NCBI RefSeq assembly: GCF_000518605.1
Contig: NZ_JADX01000025.1
Location: 1 to 56,026, forward strand
Direction: 5' to 3'
DNA: 56,026 nt
From: Shewanella fidelis ATCC BAA-318
GTDB taxonomy: Bacteria; Pseudomonadota; Gammaproteobacteria; Enterobacterales; Shewanellaceae
Shown here piece by piece: positions 46,779 through 56,026 of the stretch. The position numbers and the translations under genes are program-made. The stretch's first letter is position 1. The number at the start of each line of letters is the position of its first letter. Under the pieces are notes generated by a model. That model saw nothing but the letters and a program-made list of their open reading frames with translations. It had not been told where the DNA came from and did not search any database.

Positions 46779-47321
46779 CTACAACGCTCCTTTAAAACGT
46801 TGCCAATCAAAACTCTCACCCGGATCTGTTTTTCTTCCCGGTGCAATATCGCTATGCCCAGTAATTCTATCTAAGGTAATGTCGGGATATCGAGCCATTA
46901 ATTCCTTAGTCAGAGCAATTAACTTAGCGTACTGCAAATCTGAATAATCAACTGAATCTGTTCCTTCAAGCTCTATACCAACAGCAAAATCATTGCAGCC
47001 TGAACGCCCGTCAAACTCAGACACTCCAGCATGCCATGCTCTATCGTCACAAGATACATATTGCACTAACTCGCCATCACGCCTAATTAAAAAATGTGCC
47101 GATACCTCAAGCCCTTGTAGTTGTTGAAAACTTTCATCTGCTGTAACGTCCAAACACCCTTGAAATAACTGGTCAATAAAAGGCAAGCCGAAACGCCCCG
47201 CTGGCAAACTGATATTATGGATCACCAACAAGCTTACTTCTTTGTTTGGCCGAGCATTGAAATGGGGAGACAAGCAATGCCGAGCATCGTCCAGCCAGCC
47301 ATTACGTATAGTTAGTGGCAA
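46779..47321 (-). CDS. ampD: 1,6-anhydro-N-acetylmuramyl-L-alanine amidase AmpD
   Basis: A cytoplasmic zinc amidase that recycles muropeptides and so keeps AmpR-controlled beta-lactamase low. The 180-residue protein has the three zinc ligands: His in VIHNISLP (about residue 34), His in GHSDIAPGRKTDPG (about 155) and the Asp of the same segment. AWHAG and GIELEGTD are also kept. The start is a TTG at 47321 preceded by AAGGAA at proper distance; the N-terminal RNGWLDDARHCLSPHFNARP needs it, so no downstream ATG can replace it. Confidence 0.93.
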   Translation of the reverse strand: MPLTIRNGWLDDARHCLSPHFNARPNKEVSLLVIHNISLPAGRFGLPFIDQLFQGCLDVTADESFQQLQGLEVSAHFLIRRDGELVQYVSCDDRAWHAGVSEFDGRSGCNDFAVGIELEGTDSVDYSDLQYAKLIALTKELMARYPDITLDRITGHSDIAPGRKTDPGESFDWQRFKGAL

Positions 47322-47528
47322 AAGAAAGTTCCTTGAGCAAAATATTGAAATAACTTTAGCAGTTTTAACCCCATGAATATAGTTAGGCTTTTTAGTTTTA
47401 TTCAGTCAATAACATCAACAATTCCAACTGATAAGCCACAATAATGCTAGCTTTGTTGCCGAAGGTTTATGTTAAGATTAATACCACTATTAAAGCGTGC
47501 TCTATATACAAGGGTTATAAGCCAGTAA

Positions 47529-48425
<897 letters not shown>

Positions 48426-48467
48426 CTCGGTATTAGTTCGGTCACGCAAACCAGCAACACTGAATTT

Positions 48468-48518
48468 AGGTTTAAAGACTCAAGCTTCAGCTTAAACTTC
48501 TGCTTAGTCTTTAAACCT
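48468..48518 (+). terminator. Large hairpin downstream of nadC
   Basis: AGGTTTAAAGACT and its exact complement (13 bp) enclose a 25-nt loop that can pair further (AAGC with GCTT). No T-run follows, so it may be a protective 3' hairpin or a weak terminator. Confidence 0.5.
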
Positions 48519-49100
48519 ACAACGTCTGTTATTGCTAGCGCCTGTAATTGCTACTAAAGACCTTCAAAAAGCGAAGTTAAACTCTGCTCCAATTCGCCAC
48601 ATCTACGCACTTTTGCCTGCTACTTTTTCTTACCAGCAACAAGCATCAAAAAATTGACACTTAGTTAACATTCGCCAGAAAAATACCAGCTAACAAATTA
48701 CAGCCACAGAAAAACCCGAGCAAAAACATAAAAACAACCAAACTTACAGTAAAATAACGCATTAATTACATTTCACTATTCCATTTTACCCATCTTTGTA
48801 CTAACTTGCAGATATACCGATGTGCAGACTCGGTTAACAAAAATAGAAACGATTAATGGCTCAGTTTAATTTTGCAGCAACAAGCCATTTACACTTGCAA
48901 AATAGACGGTCTTTTTATCGTTTTTAATGAGCACTCCTGCTGTTAATTTTCATGACGTAATGAATGTTAATAAAAGGATAAACGGATACCTTGTCGCCGT
49001 ACTTTTTTAGGTATGTTTGGATAGCGACACGCTAACGCAGGAGCACTCAGCAGGGTTGACGCACACATTTATCGAATGATGATTTTACGACGTACTAGCT
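48519..49100. other. Long non-coding region upstream of pilA
   Basis: About 580 AT-rich bases between the nadC hairpin and the pilA promoter. I see no ORF, no RNA gene signature and no repeat. GG-N10-GC at 49019-49032 is a minimal sigma54-like spacing but matches the rest of the -24/-12 consensus poorly. Confidence 0.4.
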
Positions 49101-49129
49101 TTGTCTAACACCAGCCTACGATTTATAAG
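49101..49129 (+). promoter_or_regulatory. Sigma70-type promoter of pilA
   Basis: TTGTCT (49101-49106) and TATAAG (49124-49129) are 17 bp apart. It would give a leader of about 68 nt before the pilA ATG. Confidence 0.6.
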
Positions 49130-49203
49130 CTTTTGGTTTAAAAGTGCAGGTTAGCCACTATAGATTTAATCACAGTTCAAACATCTTTCTAATGGAGATA
49201 GAT

Positions 49204-49650
49204 ATGCAAAACAAGATGAAAAACATGAAGAACGCTAAGGGTTTCACCCTTATTGAATTAATGATCGTAGTTGCGATCATCGGTATTTTGGCAGCAATTG
49301 CATTGCCTGCTTATCAAGATTACACTCGAAGCGCTCGTGCGGGTGGACTTGTTAATGCTGCTATGTCTTATAAGACTGCTGTTGAAGTTGCAGTACAAAC
49401 CGGACAAATTACTGACGTAACGAATATCGCACTAGGCAATGATGGAGTTCCAACTGCGGCATCGATGCAGACAGATGCTAACGTATCAACCGCTGCAATT
49501 GCCGCGGGAGTGTTAACTCTTACTGGTACAGCCAATCTAGGAGCAACGTCAAATGTTCTAACATTGACGCCAGTTATTGATGCAAACACATTGGCAGTCA
49601 CTTGGACTTGGGGTGGAAACTGTGAAACTTCAGGTGTGTGTAAAATTTAA
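49204..49650 (+). CDS. pilA: Type IV major pilin PilA
   Basis: A 148-residue type IVa pilin. The short basic leader ([13 protein letters not shown]) is cut by PilD before Phe in [30 protein letters not shown], with the Glu5 of mature pilin and the N-terminal hydrophobic helix. The C-terminal half is Ala/Thr/Val-rich and ends in a Cys pair ([11 protein letters not shown]) that would form the D-region disulfide. I start at the ATG at 49204 with GGAGA upstream; the frame runs back to a GTG at 49144. A terminator follows, so pilA can be expressed above pilBCD. Confidence 0.95.
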   Translation: MQNKMKNMKNAKGFTLIELMIVVAIIGILAAIALPAYQDYTRSARAGGLVNAAMSYKTAVEVAVQTGQITDVTNIALGNDGVPTAASMQTDANVSTAAIAAGVLTLTGTANLGATSNVLTLTPVIDANTLAVTWTWGGNCETSGVCKI

Positions 49651-49670
49651 TTAGCAATAAAGCAATCTAA

Positions 49671-49711
49671 TACAGGGTAGCTATATCCTATAGAAACCCT
49701 GTATATTTTTT
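49671..49711 (+). terminator. Terminator between pilA and pilB
   Basis: TACAGGGT pairs with ACCCTGTA around an inner weak stem, followed by an 8-T run. It ends most pilA transcripts and explains higher pilin than assembly-protein expression. Confidence 0.88.
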
Positions 49712-49728
49712 TTAATTTAGGTTATAGC

Positions 49729-51438
49729 ATGCCAACTACAGGTTTACACCTTGGCTTATCAACCCTTTTTATTCGCAAGGGACTACTTAGCGAAGCACAA
49801 ATTGCATCTGTAATTTCTAACTCTCGTAAAAGAAAAGCCTCACTTGTCAGCACTATTGTTAGTTCCGAATTAATTCCTGCCAGTAAAATCGCACAATTAT
49901 GTTATGAGGAATACGGTACACCGCTTTTATCTCTAGATGAATTTGATATTCATTCCATACCTGAAGAGTTTCTTAATAAAAAGCTGATTGAAAAACATAG
50001 ATGTTTACCATTATTCAAACGTGGTAATCGTTTATATATCGCCACATCAGACCCCACAAATATTGCTGCTTTAGAAGATTTTCAATTTAGTGCAGGCTTA
50101 CATACTGAAGCAATTTTGGTTGAAGATGATAAGCTAGATAAAGCGCTAGAAACTGTTTTAGAAGACGATATTAGTAGCTTAGATTTAACTGGTATTGATG
50201 AAGAATCTCTGGCTGGTATTGAAGTTACCGACACAGATAAACGCGAAGAAGAGCAAGACAATAGCGGCAAAGATGATGCCCCCATTGTTATCTACATCAA
50301 CAAAATTCTTACCGATGCTATTCGCAAAGGCGCGTCAGACTTGCACTTTGAGCCTTATGAGAAACGTTACCGTATTCGGTTTCGTATCGACGGGATTCTA
50401 CACGAAATCTCTGAGCCACCAGTCAATCTTGCCGGCAGAATATCAGCTCGTTTAAAGGTGATGTCTAAGTTAGATATCGCTGAGCGCCGGGTACCGCAAG
50501 ATGGCCGCATAAAAATGAAGCTGTCGCGTAGTAAGTCTATCGATTTTCGTGTCAGTACTTTGCCCACTATCTGGGGCGAAAAAATCGTGATGCGTATTCT
50601 CGACTCTTCCTCGGCGCAACTAGGTATCGAAAAGCTCGGCTATGAAGATGATCAGCGTCAGCTATACGAAGAGATGCTTGCCAAGCCCCAAGGCATGATT
50701 TTAGTTACCGGTCCAACAGGTTCAGGTAAAACTGTATCGCTTTATACTGGCCTTAATATTCTCAACACTGAAGAGCGAAATATCTCAACCGCTGAAGATC
50801 CAGTTGAGATTAACCTTGAAGGTGTTAACCAAGTCCATATTAATTTAAAAGCTGGGCTGACCTTTGCCTCTGCGCTGCGATCATTTCTACGCCAAGATCC
50901 CGATGTGGTGATGGTCGGTGAGATCCGCGATTTAGAAACCGCAGAGATTGCCATTAAGGCAGCACAAACCGGCCACTTAGTGCTATCGACCCTGCATACT
51001 AACTCTGCAGCCGAGACCCTAACCCGTTTAATCAATATGGGGGTACCCGGTTATAATATCGCCAGTTCAGTCAATCTAATTATCGCCCAGCGTTTAGCAC
51101 GTCGCCTGTGTACTAGTTGCAGACAACCTGAGCAGATCCCTGCTGAAGCACTTATAAAGCTGGGCTTTAATCAGCAACAAGTTGATGCAGGTATTTCTGC
51201 CTATAAGCCCGTTGGCTGTGACTTATGCTCAGGCGGCTATAAAGGCCGTGTTGGTATTTACGAGGTGATGAAAATGAGCGATGAAATTGCCCGCACCATC
51301 ATGGAGGGAGGTAACTCCCTGCAAATTCTAAAGCAAGCAAAACTGCAAGGTATGCGTGATTTGCGAGACTCCGGCCTACTCAAAGTCATTCAAGGTGTCA
51401 CCAGCATTGCCGAAGTGAACCGTGTAACCAGTTTTTAA
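49729..51438 (+). CDS. pilB: Type IV pilus extension ATPase PilB
   Basis: The cytoplasmic hexameric ATPase that drives pilus extension. The 569-residue protein has an N-terminal MshEN-type domain (about 1-145), then the GspE/PulE ATPase: Walker [11 protein letters not shown] (about 327-336), Walker [20 protein letters not shown], His box [13 protein letters not shown], and the zinc tetracysteine CTSC and CDLC (about 464-500). It is followed by pilC after 71 bp in the pilBCD order. Confidence 0.96.
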   Translation: MPTTGLHLGLSTLFIRKGLLSEAQIASVISNSRKRKASLVSTIVSSELIPASKIAQLCYEEYGTPLLSLDEFDIHSIPEEFLNKKLIEKHRCLPLFKRGNRLYIATSDPTNIAALEDFQFSAGLHTEAILVEDDKLDKALETVLEDDISSLDLTGIDEESLAGIEVTDTDKREEEQDNSGKDDAPIVIYINKILTDAIRKGASDLHFEPYEKRYRIRFRIDGILHEISEPPVNLAGRISARLKVMSKLDIAERRVPQDGRIKMKLSRSKSIDFRVSTLPTIWGEKIVMRILDSSSAQLGIEKLGYEDDQRQLYEEMLAKPQGMILVTGPTGSGKTVSLYTGLNILNTEERNISTAEDPVEINLEGVNQVHINLKAGLTFASALRSFLRQDPDVVMVGEIRDLETAEIAIKAAQTGHLVLSTLHTNSAAETLTRLINMGVPGYNIASSVNLIIAQRLARRLCTSCRQPEQIPAEALIKLGFNQQQVDAGISAYKPVGCDLCSGGYKGRVGIYEVMKMSDEIARTIMEGGNSLQILKQAKLQGMRDLRDSGLLKVIQGVTSIAEVNRVTSF

Positions 51439-51509
51439 ACCGATGTCCCCCAAAGAAGTAGTACTTGCTAATCAACTAAAAATACTGAATATAAAATCAA
51501 AGGCATACT

Positions 51510-52778
51510 ATGGCGATTGCAACTAAGAGCTCGAAACAATCTAGGGAACGTAAAAAAGCTCAGAAAAATCAGCCAAAAGTCATCACCTATACTTGGAATG
51601 GAACCAACCGCGATGGCAAAAAAACATCCGGAGAGTTACGCGGTGTATCCAGTGCTGAAATTCGCGCGCAGCTAAAAGCGCAAGGGGTTATTCCTAAAGG
51701 CGTGCGCAAAAAGTCGCCACCACTATTTAAATCAGAAAAGAAAATTAATGCCATGGATATCGCCATGGTCACCCGTCAGATAGCCACCATGTTAGCAGCG
51801 GGTGTGCCGATAGTGACAACATTAGAACTATTGGGCAAAGGCCATGAAAAGCCGAAGATGCGAGAGTTACTAACAACGATAGTAAATGATGTTCAATCCG
51901 GTATACCTCTATCTGATGCGTTACGCCCACACAGGTTATATTTTGATGATTTATATGTGGATTTAGTTGGCGCCGGCGAACACTCTGGTTCACTTGATCA
52001 GGTATTTGACCGTATCGCAACTTACAAAGAAAAATCAGAGGCACTTAAGTCAAAAATCAAAAAAGCCATGTTTTACCCGGCTGCAGTCGTGGTTGTGGCA
52101 GTTCTCGTCACGGCATTATTACTATTATTCGTTGTCCCACAATTTGAAGATATTTTTAACGGCTTCGGAGCAGAGTTACCTGCTTTTACTCAATTCATTA
52201 TCGGTATATCACGATGGCTGCAAGCCTCTTGGTATATTTTTGTGATTGCAATAATTTTAGGTGTTTGGAGTTTTAAGCGCGCCCACAGAAACTCGCAGAT
52301 GTTTCGCGATAGAGTTGATGAGTTGGTATTAAAAATACCGGCCATTGGCGATATTTTGCATAAAGGTGCTATGGCACGCTTTGCCCGCACACTTGCAACA
52401 ACTTTTGCTGCTGGCGTACCGTTAATTGATGGCTTAGAGTCTGCAGCAGGTGCCTCGGGCAATGCCGTTTATAAAAAAGCCATTTTAAATATTCGTACCG
52501 AAGTGATGTCTGGCATGCAGATGAATGTCGCGATGCGTACTACTGGTCTTTTCCCCGATATGTTGATCCAAATGGTAATGATTGGTGAAGAGTCTGGTTC
52601 TCTGGATAATATGCTTAATAAAGTTGCCAATATTTATGAGATGCAGGTTGATGATGCCGTCGATGGCCTATCTAGCCTAATTGAACCTATTATGATGGTG
52701 GTCATAGGTACTGTAGTTGGCGGCCTGATTGTCGGTATGTATCTACCTATTTTCGAAATGGGTAATGTAGTAGGATAA
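51510..52778 (+). CDS. pilC: Type IV pilus inner-membrane platform protein PilC
   Basis: The platform protein on which PilB acts. The 422-residue T2SF-family protein has two related domains. The first starts AMDIAMVTRQIATMLAAGVPIVTTLELL and has LVGAGEHSGSLDQVFDRIATYKEK before its membrane segment (about 180-210). The second repeats MARFARTLATTFAAGVPLIDGLE and MIGEESGSLDNMLNKVANIYE and ends in a membrane segment. The basic N-terminus (SKQSRERKKAQKNQPK) is cytoplasmic. Confidence 0.95.
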   Translation: MAIATKSSKQSRERKKAQKNQPKVITYTWNGTNRDGKKTSGELRGVSSAEIRAQLKAQGVIPKGVRKKSPPLFKSEKKINAMDIAMVTRQIATMLAAGVPIVTTLELLGKGHEKPKMRELLTTIVNDVQSGIPLSDALRPHRLYFDDLYVDLVGAGEHSGSLDQVFDRIATYKEKSEALKSKIKKAMFYPAAVVVVAVLVTALLLLFVVPQFEDIFNGFGAELPAFTQFIIGISRWLQASWYIFVIAIILGVWSFKRAHRNSQMFRDRVDELVLKIPAIGDILHKGAMARFARTLATTFAAGVPLIDGLESAAGASGNAVYKKAILNIRTEVMSGMQMNVAMRTTGLFPDMLIQMVMIGEESGSLDNMLNKVANIYEMQVDDAVDGLSSLIEPIMMVVIGTVVGGLIVGMYLPIFEMGNVVG

Positions 52779-52850
52779 AAGTCTTACTGAATACTTATTA
52801 TCACATTAACCAAGCGCTAATGTGATATTAGCTGAATTAAAAGAAAAATA

Positions 52851-53762
52851 ATGACTGAACCAATTTCTGTTTTTAGCCAGACTCCTTGGCTGTTTGTCAC
52901 ATTAAGCTTTATCTTTGCAGCGGTTATAGGCAGCTTTCTCAACGTCGTCATCCATCGTATGCCTGTGATGATGAAACGAGAGTGGCAGCAAGAGTGCAAC
53001 CATTATCTAAGTGAATACAAACCTGACGTCTTTAACAAGAGTAAGCAACTGCTAGAGCAGCCGATCGACCCATTCCCAGAGAAATATAACTTGGTCGTAC
53101 CGGGTTCGGCTTGCCCAAAATGTAAAACCAATATCAAAGCAATTCATAACCTCCCTATCCTTGGCTGGTTAATGCTCAAAGGCAAATGCTCAGCTTGCGG
53201 AACCTCAATTTCAGCTCGTTATCCCATCGTTGAGTTAGTTACTGGCTGCTTAGTTGCTTTTCTTGCTTGGCATTTTGGTCCAAGCCTTGAGTTTGCACTC
53301 AGTTCACTACTGACTTTTTGTCTTATTGCTCTTACCGGCATTGATCTAGATGAGATGCTATTGCCAGACCAAATTACCCTGCCACTGCTTTGGCTTGGGC
53401 TTATCATCAATTTCAACGGCGTGTTTACTAGCTTACCTGATGCGCTAATTGGTGCTGTAGCCGGATATTTAAGTTTATGGAGCGTATTTTGGCTGTTCAA
53501 ATTACTAACCGGCAAAGAGGGCATGGGTTACGGTGACTTCAAGCTACTCGCAGTATTTGGCGCTTGGCTAGGTTGGCAGGTACTGCCTGTTATTATATTG
53601 CTTTCATCACTTGTAGGCGCTGTCGTCGGTATCACACTCATCCTTATTAAAAAGCTCAACCAAGGTAACCCTATCCCTTTCGGTCCATACATCGCGGCTG
53701 CGGGCTGGATTGCAATGATATGGGGCGAAAGCATTATTAATTGGTATATTTCTACTTTATAA
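52851..53762 (+). CDS. pilD: Prepilin peptidase/N-methyltransferase PilD
   Basis: PilD cuts and N-methylates PilA and type II secretion pseudopilins. The 303-residue polytopic protein has the zinc-type CxxC pairs CPKC and CSAC (about 84-115) typical of the bifunctional form, the two catalytic aspartates in TGIDLDEMLLPDQ and MGYGDFKLL (GxGD), and at least seven hydrophobic segments. It is followed 20 bp later by coaE, as in many gammaproteobacteria. Confidence 0.96.
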   Translation: MTEPISVFSQTPWLFVTLSFIFAAVIGSFLNVVIHRMPVMMKREWQQECNHYLSEYKPDVFNKSKQLLEQPIDPFPEKYNLVVPGSACPKCKTNIKAIHNLPILGWLMLKGKCSACGTSISARYPIVELVTGCLVAFLAWHFGPSLEFALSSLLTFCLIALTGIDLDEMLLPDQITLPLLWLGLIINFNGVFTSLPDALIGAVAGYLSLWSVFWLFKLLTGKEGMGYGDFKLLAVFGAWLGWQVLPVIILLSSLVGAVVGITLILIKKLNQGNPIPFGPYIAAAGWIAMIWGESIINWYISTL

Positions 53763-53782
53763 ACAGTGTGAGATAAACAATT

Positions 53783-54388
53783 ATGGCAAATTTTATTATC
53801 GGCCTCACTGGCGGGATCGGTAGCGGTAAAACCACGGTAGCAAACATATTTGCAGAACTAGGCATCACGCTTATAGATGCTGATATCGTGGCTCGAGAAG
53901 TCGTACAGCAAGGCTCTATAGGCTTAAATAAAATCGTGCAACACTTTGGCGAGCAGGTACTGTTAGCCGATGGCAGCTTAAATCGCGCCAGATTACGCGA
54001 AATTATTTTCCAAGATGACTCAGAGCGACTGTGGCTCAATAGTCTATTACACCCAATGATCAGAGAGACAATGCTTGCTCAATGTAAAGAAGCGCAATCA
54101 AACTATGTAATTATGGTTGTACCCTTGCTATTTGAGAATGGGTTAGATAGCTTAGTAGATCGGACTCTTTTGGTGGATATTTCACCGGAGTTACAACAGC
54201 AAAGAACAGTAGCAAGAGATGCTGTAACCGCTGAGCAAGTAAAAAATATAATAGGCAGCCAAGCTTCACGAGCTGAAAAACTGTCAAAAGCTGATGATGT
54301 CATAGACAATCAGGGAGAGATATCGGCGTTAAAGTGCAAGGTACAAGCACTACATAACCTTTATTTGAGTTTAGCTAATAATTCCTAA
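53783..54388 (+). CDS. coaE: Dephospho-CoA kinase CoaE
   Basis: CoaE phosphorylates dephospho-CoA in the last step of coenzyme A synthesis. The 201-residue P-loop kinase starts with GLTGGIGSGKTTVANIFAELG (Walker A, residues 7-18), then LIDADIVAREVV and LHPMIRETM. It is between pilD and zapD in one direction with gaps of 20 and 8 bp, so it is probably co-transcribed with both. Confidence 0.96.
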   Translation: MANFIIGLTGGIGSGKTTVANIFAELGITLIDADIVAREVVQQGSIGLNKIVQHFGEQVLLADGSLNRARLREIIFQDDSERLWLNSLLHPMIRETMLAQCKEAQSNYVIMVVPLLFENGLDSLVDRTLLVDISPELQQQRTVARDAVTAEQVKNIIGSQASRAEKLSKADDVIDNQGEISALKCKVQALHNLYLSLANNS

Positions 54389-54396
54389 ATAACGCC

Positions 54397-55131
54397 ATGA
54401 CTAACTTAATCTATGAACAGCCATTAAATGAGAAAATTCGCAGTTATTTGCGTCTTGAGTACCTAGCGCAACAATTGCAGGCCAACGTAGAGCAAGACCA
54501 TCAACATCGGTGTTTTGACCCTCTTTTTGCCTTATGTGAACTGACAGAGCGATGCGATTATCGTGGTGAAGTGCTAAAAGATGTCGATAGGCAACTATTT
54601 GCTTTATCAAAGTGGCAATCTCTGCCATCAATCGATGATGAGCAAATTGAATTATATATCTCACGGTTAAGTGCAGCTCGAGACATTTTACAAATCGCTC
54701 AACGCCCCGGACAAGAATTAAAGCAAAACCGTTTTCTAACTGCTTTAAGACAAAGATTTAATATGCCCGGAGCCTGCTGTAACTTCGACCTTCCTCAACT
54801 CCACTATTGGCTAGCAAAACCTTGGCATGAGAGGCAAGAGGAGTATCAAGATTGGGTAAGCCAGTTTGCGAGTTTGCTAACACCAATCAATCTATTGCTA
54901 GAACTCACCCGACAAACCACTATCTATCAGCAACAAATTGCCAACGGTGGTTTTTTTCAAGGAACCAGTGACCAAGCATTATCATTAATTCGAGTAAAAC
55001 TCTCTTCAGAACAAGGCTGCTACCCAACCATCAGTGGCCACAGAAATCGATACGCCATCCATTTTGTTAGCTTCGATAAACAAAAACATTCAGATCAGTC
55101 TATTGAATTCGAGTTGGCAACCTGTAGCTAA
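54397..55131 (+). CDS. zapD: Cell division protein ZapD
   Basis: ZapD bundles FtsZ filaments at the division ring. The 244-residue protein starts YEQPLNEKIRSYLRLEYLAQQL and has the family blocks LFALCELTERCDYRGEVLKDVDRQ (about 46-70), PGACCNFDLPQLHYWL (about 128-143) and HFVSFDKQKHSDQSIEFEL at the end. It starts 8 bp after coaE and is followed by yacG. Confidence 0.95.
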   Translation: MTNLIYEQPLNEKIRSYLRLEYLAQQLQANVEQDHQHRCFDPLFALCELTERCDYRGEVLKDVDRQLFALSKWQSLPSIDDEQIELYISRLSAARDILQIAQRPGQELKQNRFLTALRQRFNMPGACCNFDLPQLHYWLAKPWHERQEEYQDWVSQFASLLTPINLLLELTRQTTIYQQQIANGGFFQGTSDQALSLIRVKLSSEQGCYPTISGHRNRYAIHFVSFDKQKHSDQSIEFELATCS

Positions 55132-55193
55132 CGCTTTAAAATCTTATATATGATTCCTCTAAAGTCAGCACACTGAAACTGACAAGGTCTATT

Positions 55194-55430
55194 ATGTCTT
55201 TAACTGTGAAATGCCCAACCTGTCAGCAATCGGTTGAATGGAATGCTGAGTCCAAATTTAAGCCTTTCTGTAGCGAACGCTGCAAACTTATCGATCTTGG
55301 TGATTGGGCTTCTGAAAAACATGCGATCCCTGTAAAACCGCAATTTGATCCTGAGCTATTGGATCAATTGGGATACGATGAAGCAGAGTTCTTCGTAGGT
55401 GAGCCGTCTGATGATGGAAAATACCAATGA
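55194..55430 (+). CDS. yacG: DNA gyrase inhibitor YacG
   Basis: A 78-residue zinc protein that binds GyrB and inhibits gyrase in E. coli. The zinc ribbon is CPTC (residues 7-10) and CSERC (about 28-32), followed by [16 protein letters not shown] and an acidic tail. Its last 4 bp overlap the mutT start codon (ATGA), so the two are translationally coupled. Confidence 0.94.
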   Translation: MSLTVKCPTCQQSVEWNAESKFKPFCSERCKLIDLGDWASEKHAIPVKPQFDPELLDQLGYDEAEFFVGEPSDDGKYQ

Positions 55431-55810
55431 AACTAATACACGTTGCAGTTGGCGTAATTAAACAAGGCAATAGAATTCTATTAGCTAAGCGCCCACTAGA
55501 GCTTCACCAAGGTGGAAAATGGGAATTTCCCGGTGGTAAGGTAGAACAAGATGAAACGACTTCTGAAGCGTTAATCAGAGAGCTTAAAGAAGAAGTTAAT
55601 TTGGATGTAATGAATACCAGTCCAATGATGGAAATTCATCACGATTATGGCGATAAAAAAGTATTTCTCGATATTCACTGGGTAGAAAACTTTACTGGTA
55701 CCGCACGCGGTATGGAAGGCCAACAAGTCTGCTGGGTAGAGAAAGAGGATCTTCAACAATACGATTTCCCAGAAGCCAATAAAGCTATCTTAGAAAAGAT
55801 CCTAAGTTAA
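55427..55810 (+). CDS. mutT: 8-oxo-dGTP diphosphatase MutT
   Basis: A Nudix hydrolase that removes 8-oxo-dGTP and prevents A:T to C:G mutations. The 127-residue protein has [15 protein letters not shown] followed by [10 protein letters not shown], the Nudix box, with metal-binding RE and EE. The usual Gly after EEx is Asn here (EEVNL versus EEVGI), a mild variation. It overlaps yacG and is followed by a terminator. Confidence 0.94.
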   Translation: MKLIHVAVGVIKQGNRILLAKRPLELHQGGKWEFPGGKVEQDETTSEALIRELKEEVNLDVMNTSPMMEIHHDYGDKKVFLDIHWVENFTGTARGMEGQQVCWVEKEDLQQYDFPEANKAILEKILS

Positions 55811-55840
55811 ATTCATATCAACGGTTAAAATTACTCAAGC

Positions 55841-55867
55841 AAAGCCCGCTACATCGTAGCGGGCTTT
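55841..55867 (+). terminator. Terminator after mutT
   Basis: AAAGCCCGCTAC, loop ATC, GTAGCGGGCTTT, then CTCGTT. It ends the pilB-mutT gene run. Confidence 0.85.
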
Positions 55868-56026
55868 CTCGTTATTTGGCGCCTGGAAATGGCCAGCTTC
55901 GCTAAAGCTTCGCGCTCATAAACACATCGCTAGCGCGATATTCGCCCTACTCGGTTCGCGCAGCGAACACATGGGGGTGAAAGTGAGGCGCTTTGAATAC
56001 GCAGTATTCAGACTCGCTTGAACGCG
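55868..56026. repeat. Palindrome-rich sequence at the right window edge
   Basis: Several short dyads occur close together: GTTCGC-GCA-less GCGAAC near 55954-55968, CGCTAGCG near 55929-55936, and GAATAC-GCA-GTATTC near 55996-56010. No ORF is seen. It may be a dispersed repeat that continues outside the window. Confidence 0.35.

Noticed and set aside
49018..49033. Sigma54 promoter for pilA (GG-N10-GC)
   Set aside because: Only the GG and GC match; TGGCAC and TTGCA are not met. TTTGG near 49133 has GG-N9-GC, the wrong spacing. A sigma70-type pair at 49101-49129 fits better.

Overview
The window reads as a chromosomal segment of a Shewanella-type marine gammaproteobacterium. Support comes from the gene order (pilABCD-coaE-zapD-yacG-mutT, nadC/ampDE, pdhR-aceEF-lpdA, acnB/rsd/hemE, purHD next to a zntR-permease pair), from a selenocysteine-type periplasmic formate dehydrogenase, and from small dispersed inverted-repeat elements. 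This is inference from gene content and protein likeness; no database search was possible.

Region 1 (1-12.7 kb) is a nearly complete selenium/formate module. It holds yedE (selenium-linked membrane protein), fdhD (sulfurtransferase for the Mo cofactor), selC (tRNA-Sec), selB, selA, fdhE, then fdhC (cytochrome b), fdhB (iron-sulfur subunit) and fdhA (Tat-exported catalytic subunit with an in-frame UGA-Sec at residue 194 followed by a SECIS-like hairpin). All protein genes lie on the minus strand; selC is convergent to selB and overlaps its 3' end. selD is not in the window. A 764-bp AT-rich region upstream of fdhA holds a cluster of TGTC/GACA inverted repeats.

Region 2 (12.7-19.4 kb) holds a DCC-family protein, a ZntR-like regulator in operon with a permease carrying seven Cys-Cys pairs in a repeat linker, then purH and purD. 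Between the purD stop codon and its terminator lies an array of seven copies of the purD 3' end. A small unknown protein gene with a CRP-like site follows.

Region 3 (19.4-31.5 kb) holds a short-chain dehydrogenase, a GGDEF/EAL membrane protein, two adjacent spondin-domain secreted proteins followed by an orphan OmpR-family response regulator with an atypical acidic pocket, hemE, a candidate small RNA, rsd, acnB and a HAD phosphatase.

Region 4 (31.5-56 kb) holds a PlpD-like patatin/outer-membrane protein, a 1487-residue propeller-PAS-GGDEF-EAL protein, the pyruvate dehydrogenase genes with their regulator PdhR and its operator, ampE, ampD, nadC, the type IV pilus genes pilABCD, coaE, zapD, yacG and mutT.

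The most unusual points are the purD 3'-end array, the selB/selC overlap with a 10-bp inverted repeat flanking the tRNA, the candidate sRNA before rsd, the spondin-pair/response-regulator unit, the fdhA upstream motif cluster, and a 62-81-bp inverted-repeat element family that supplies a stop codon and brackets yedE.
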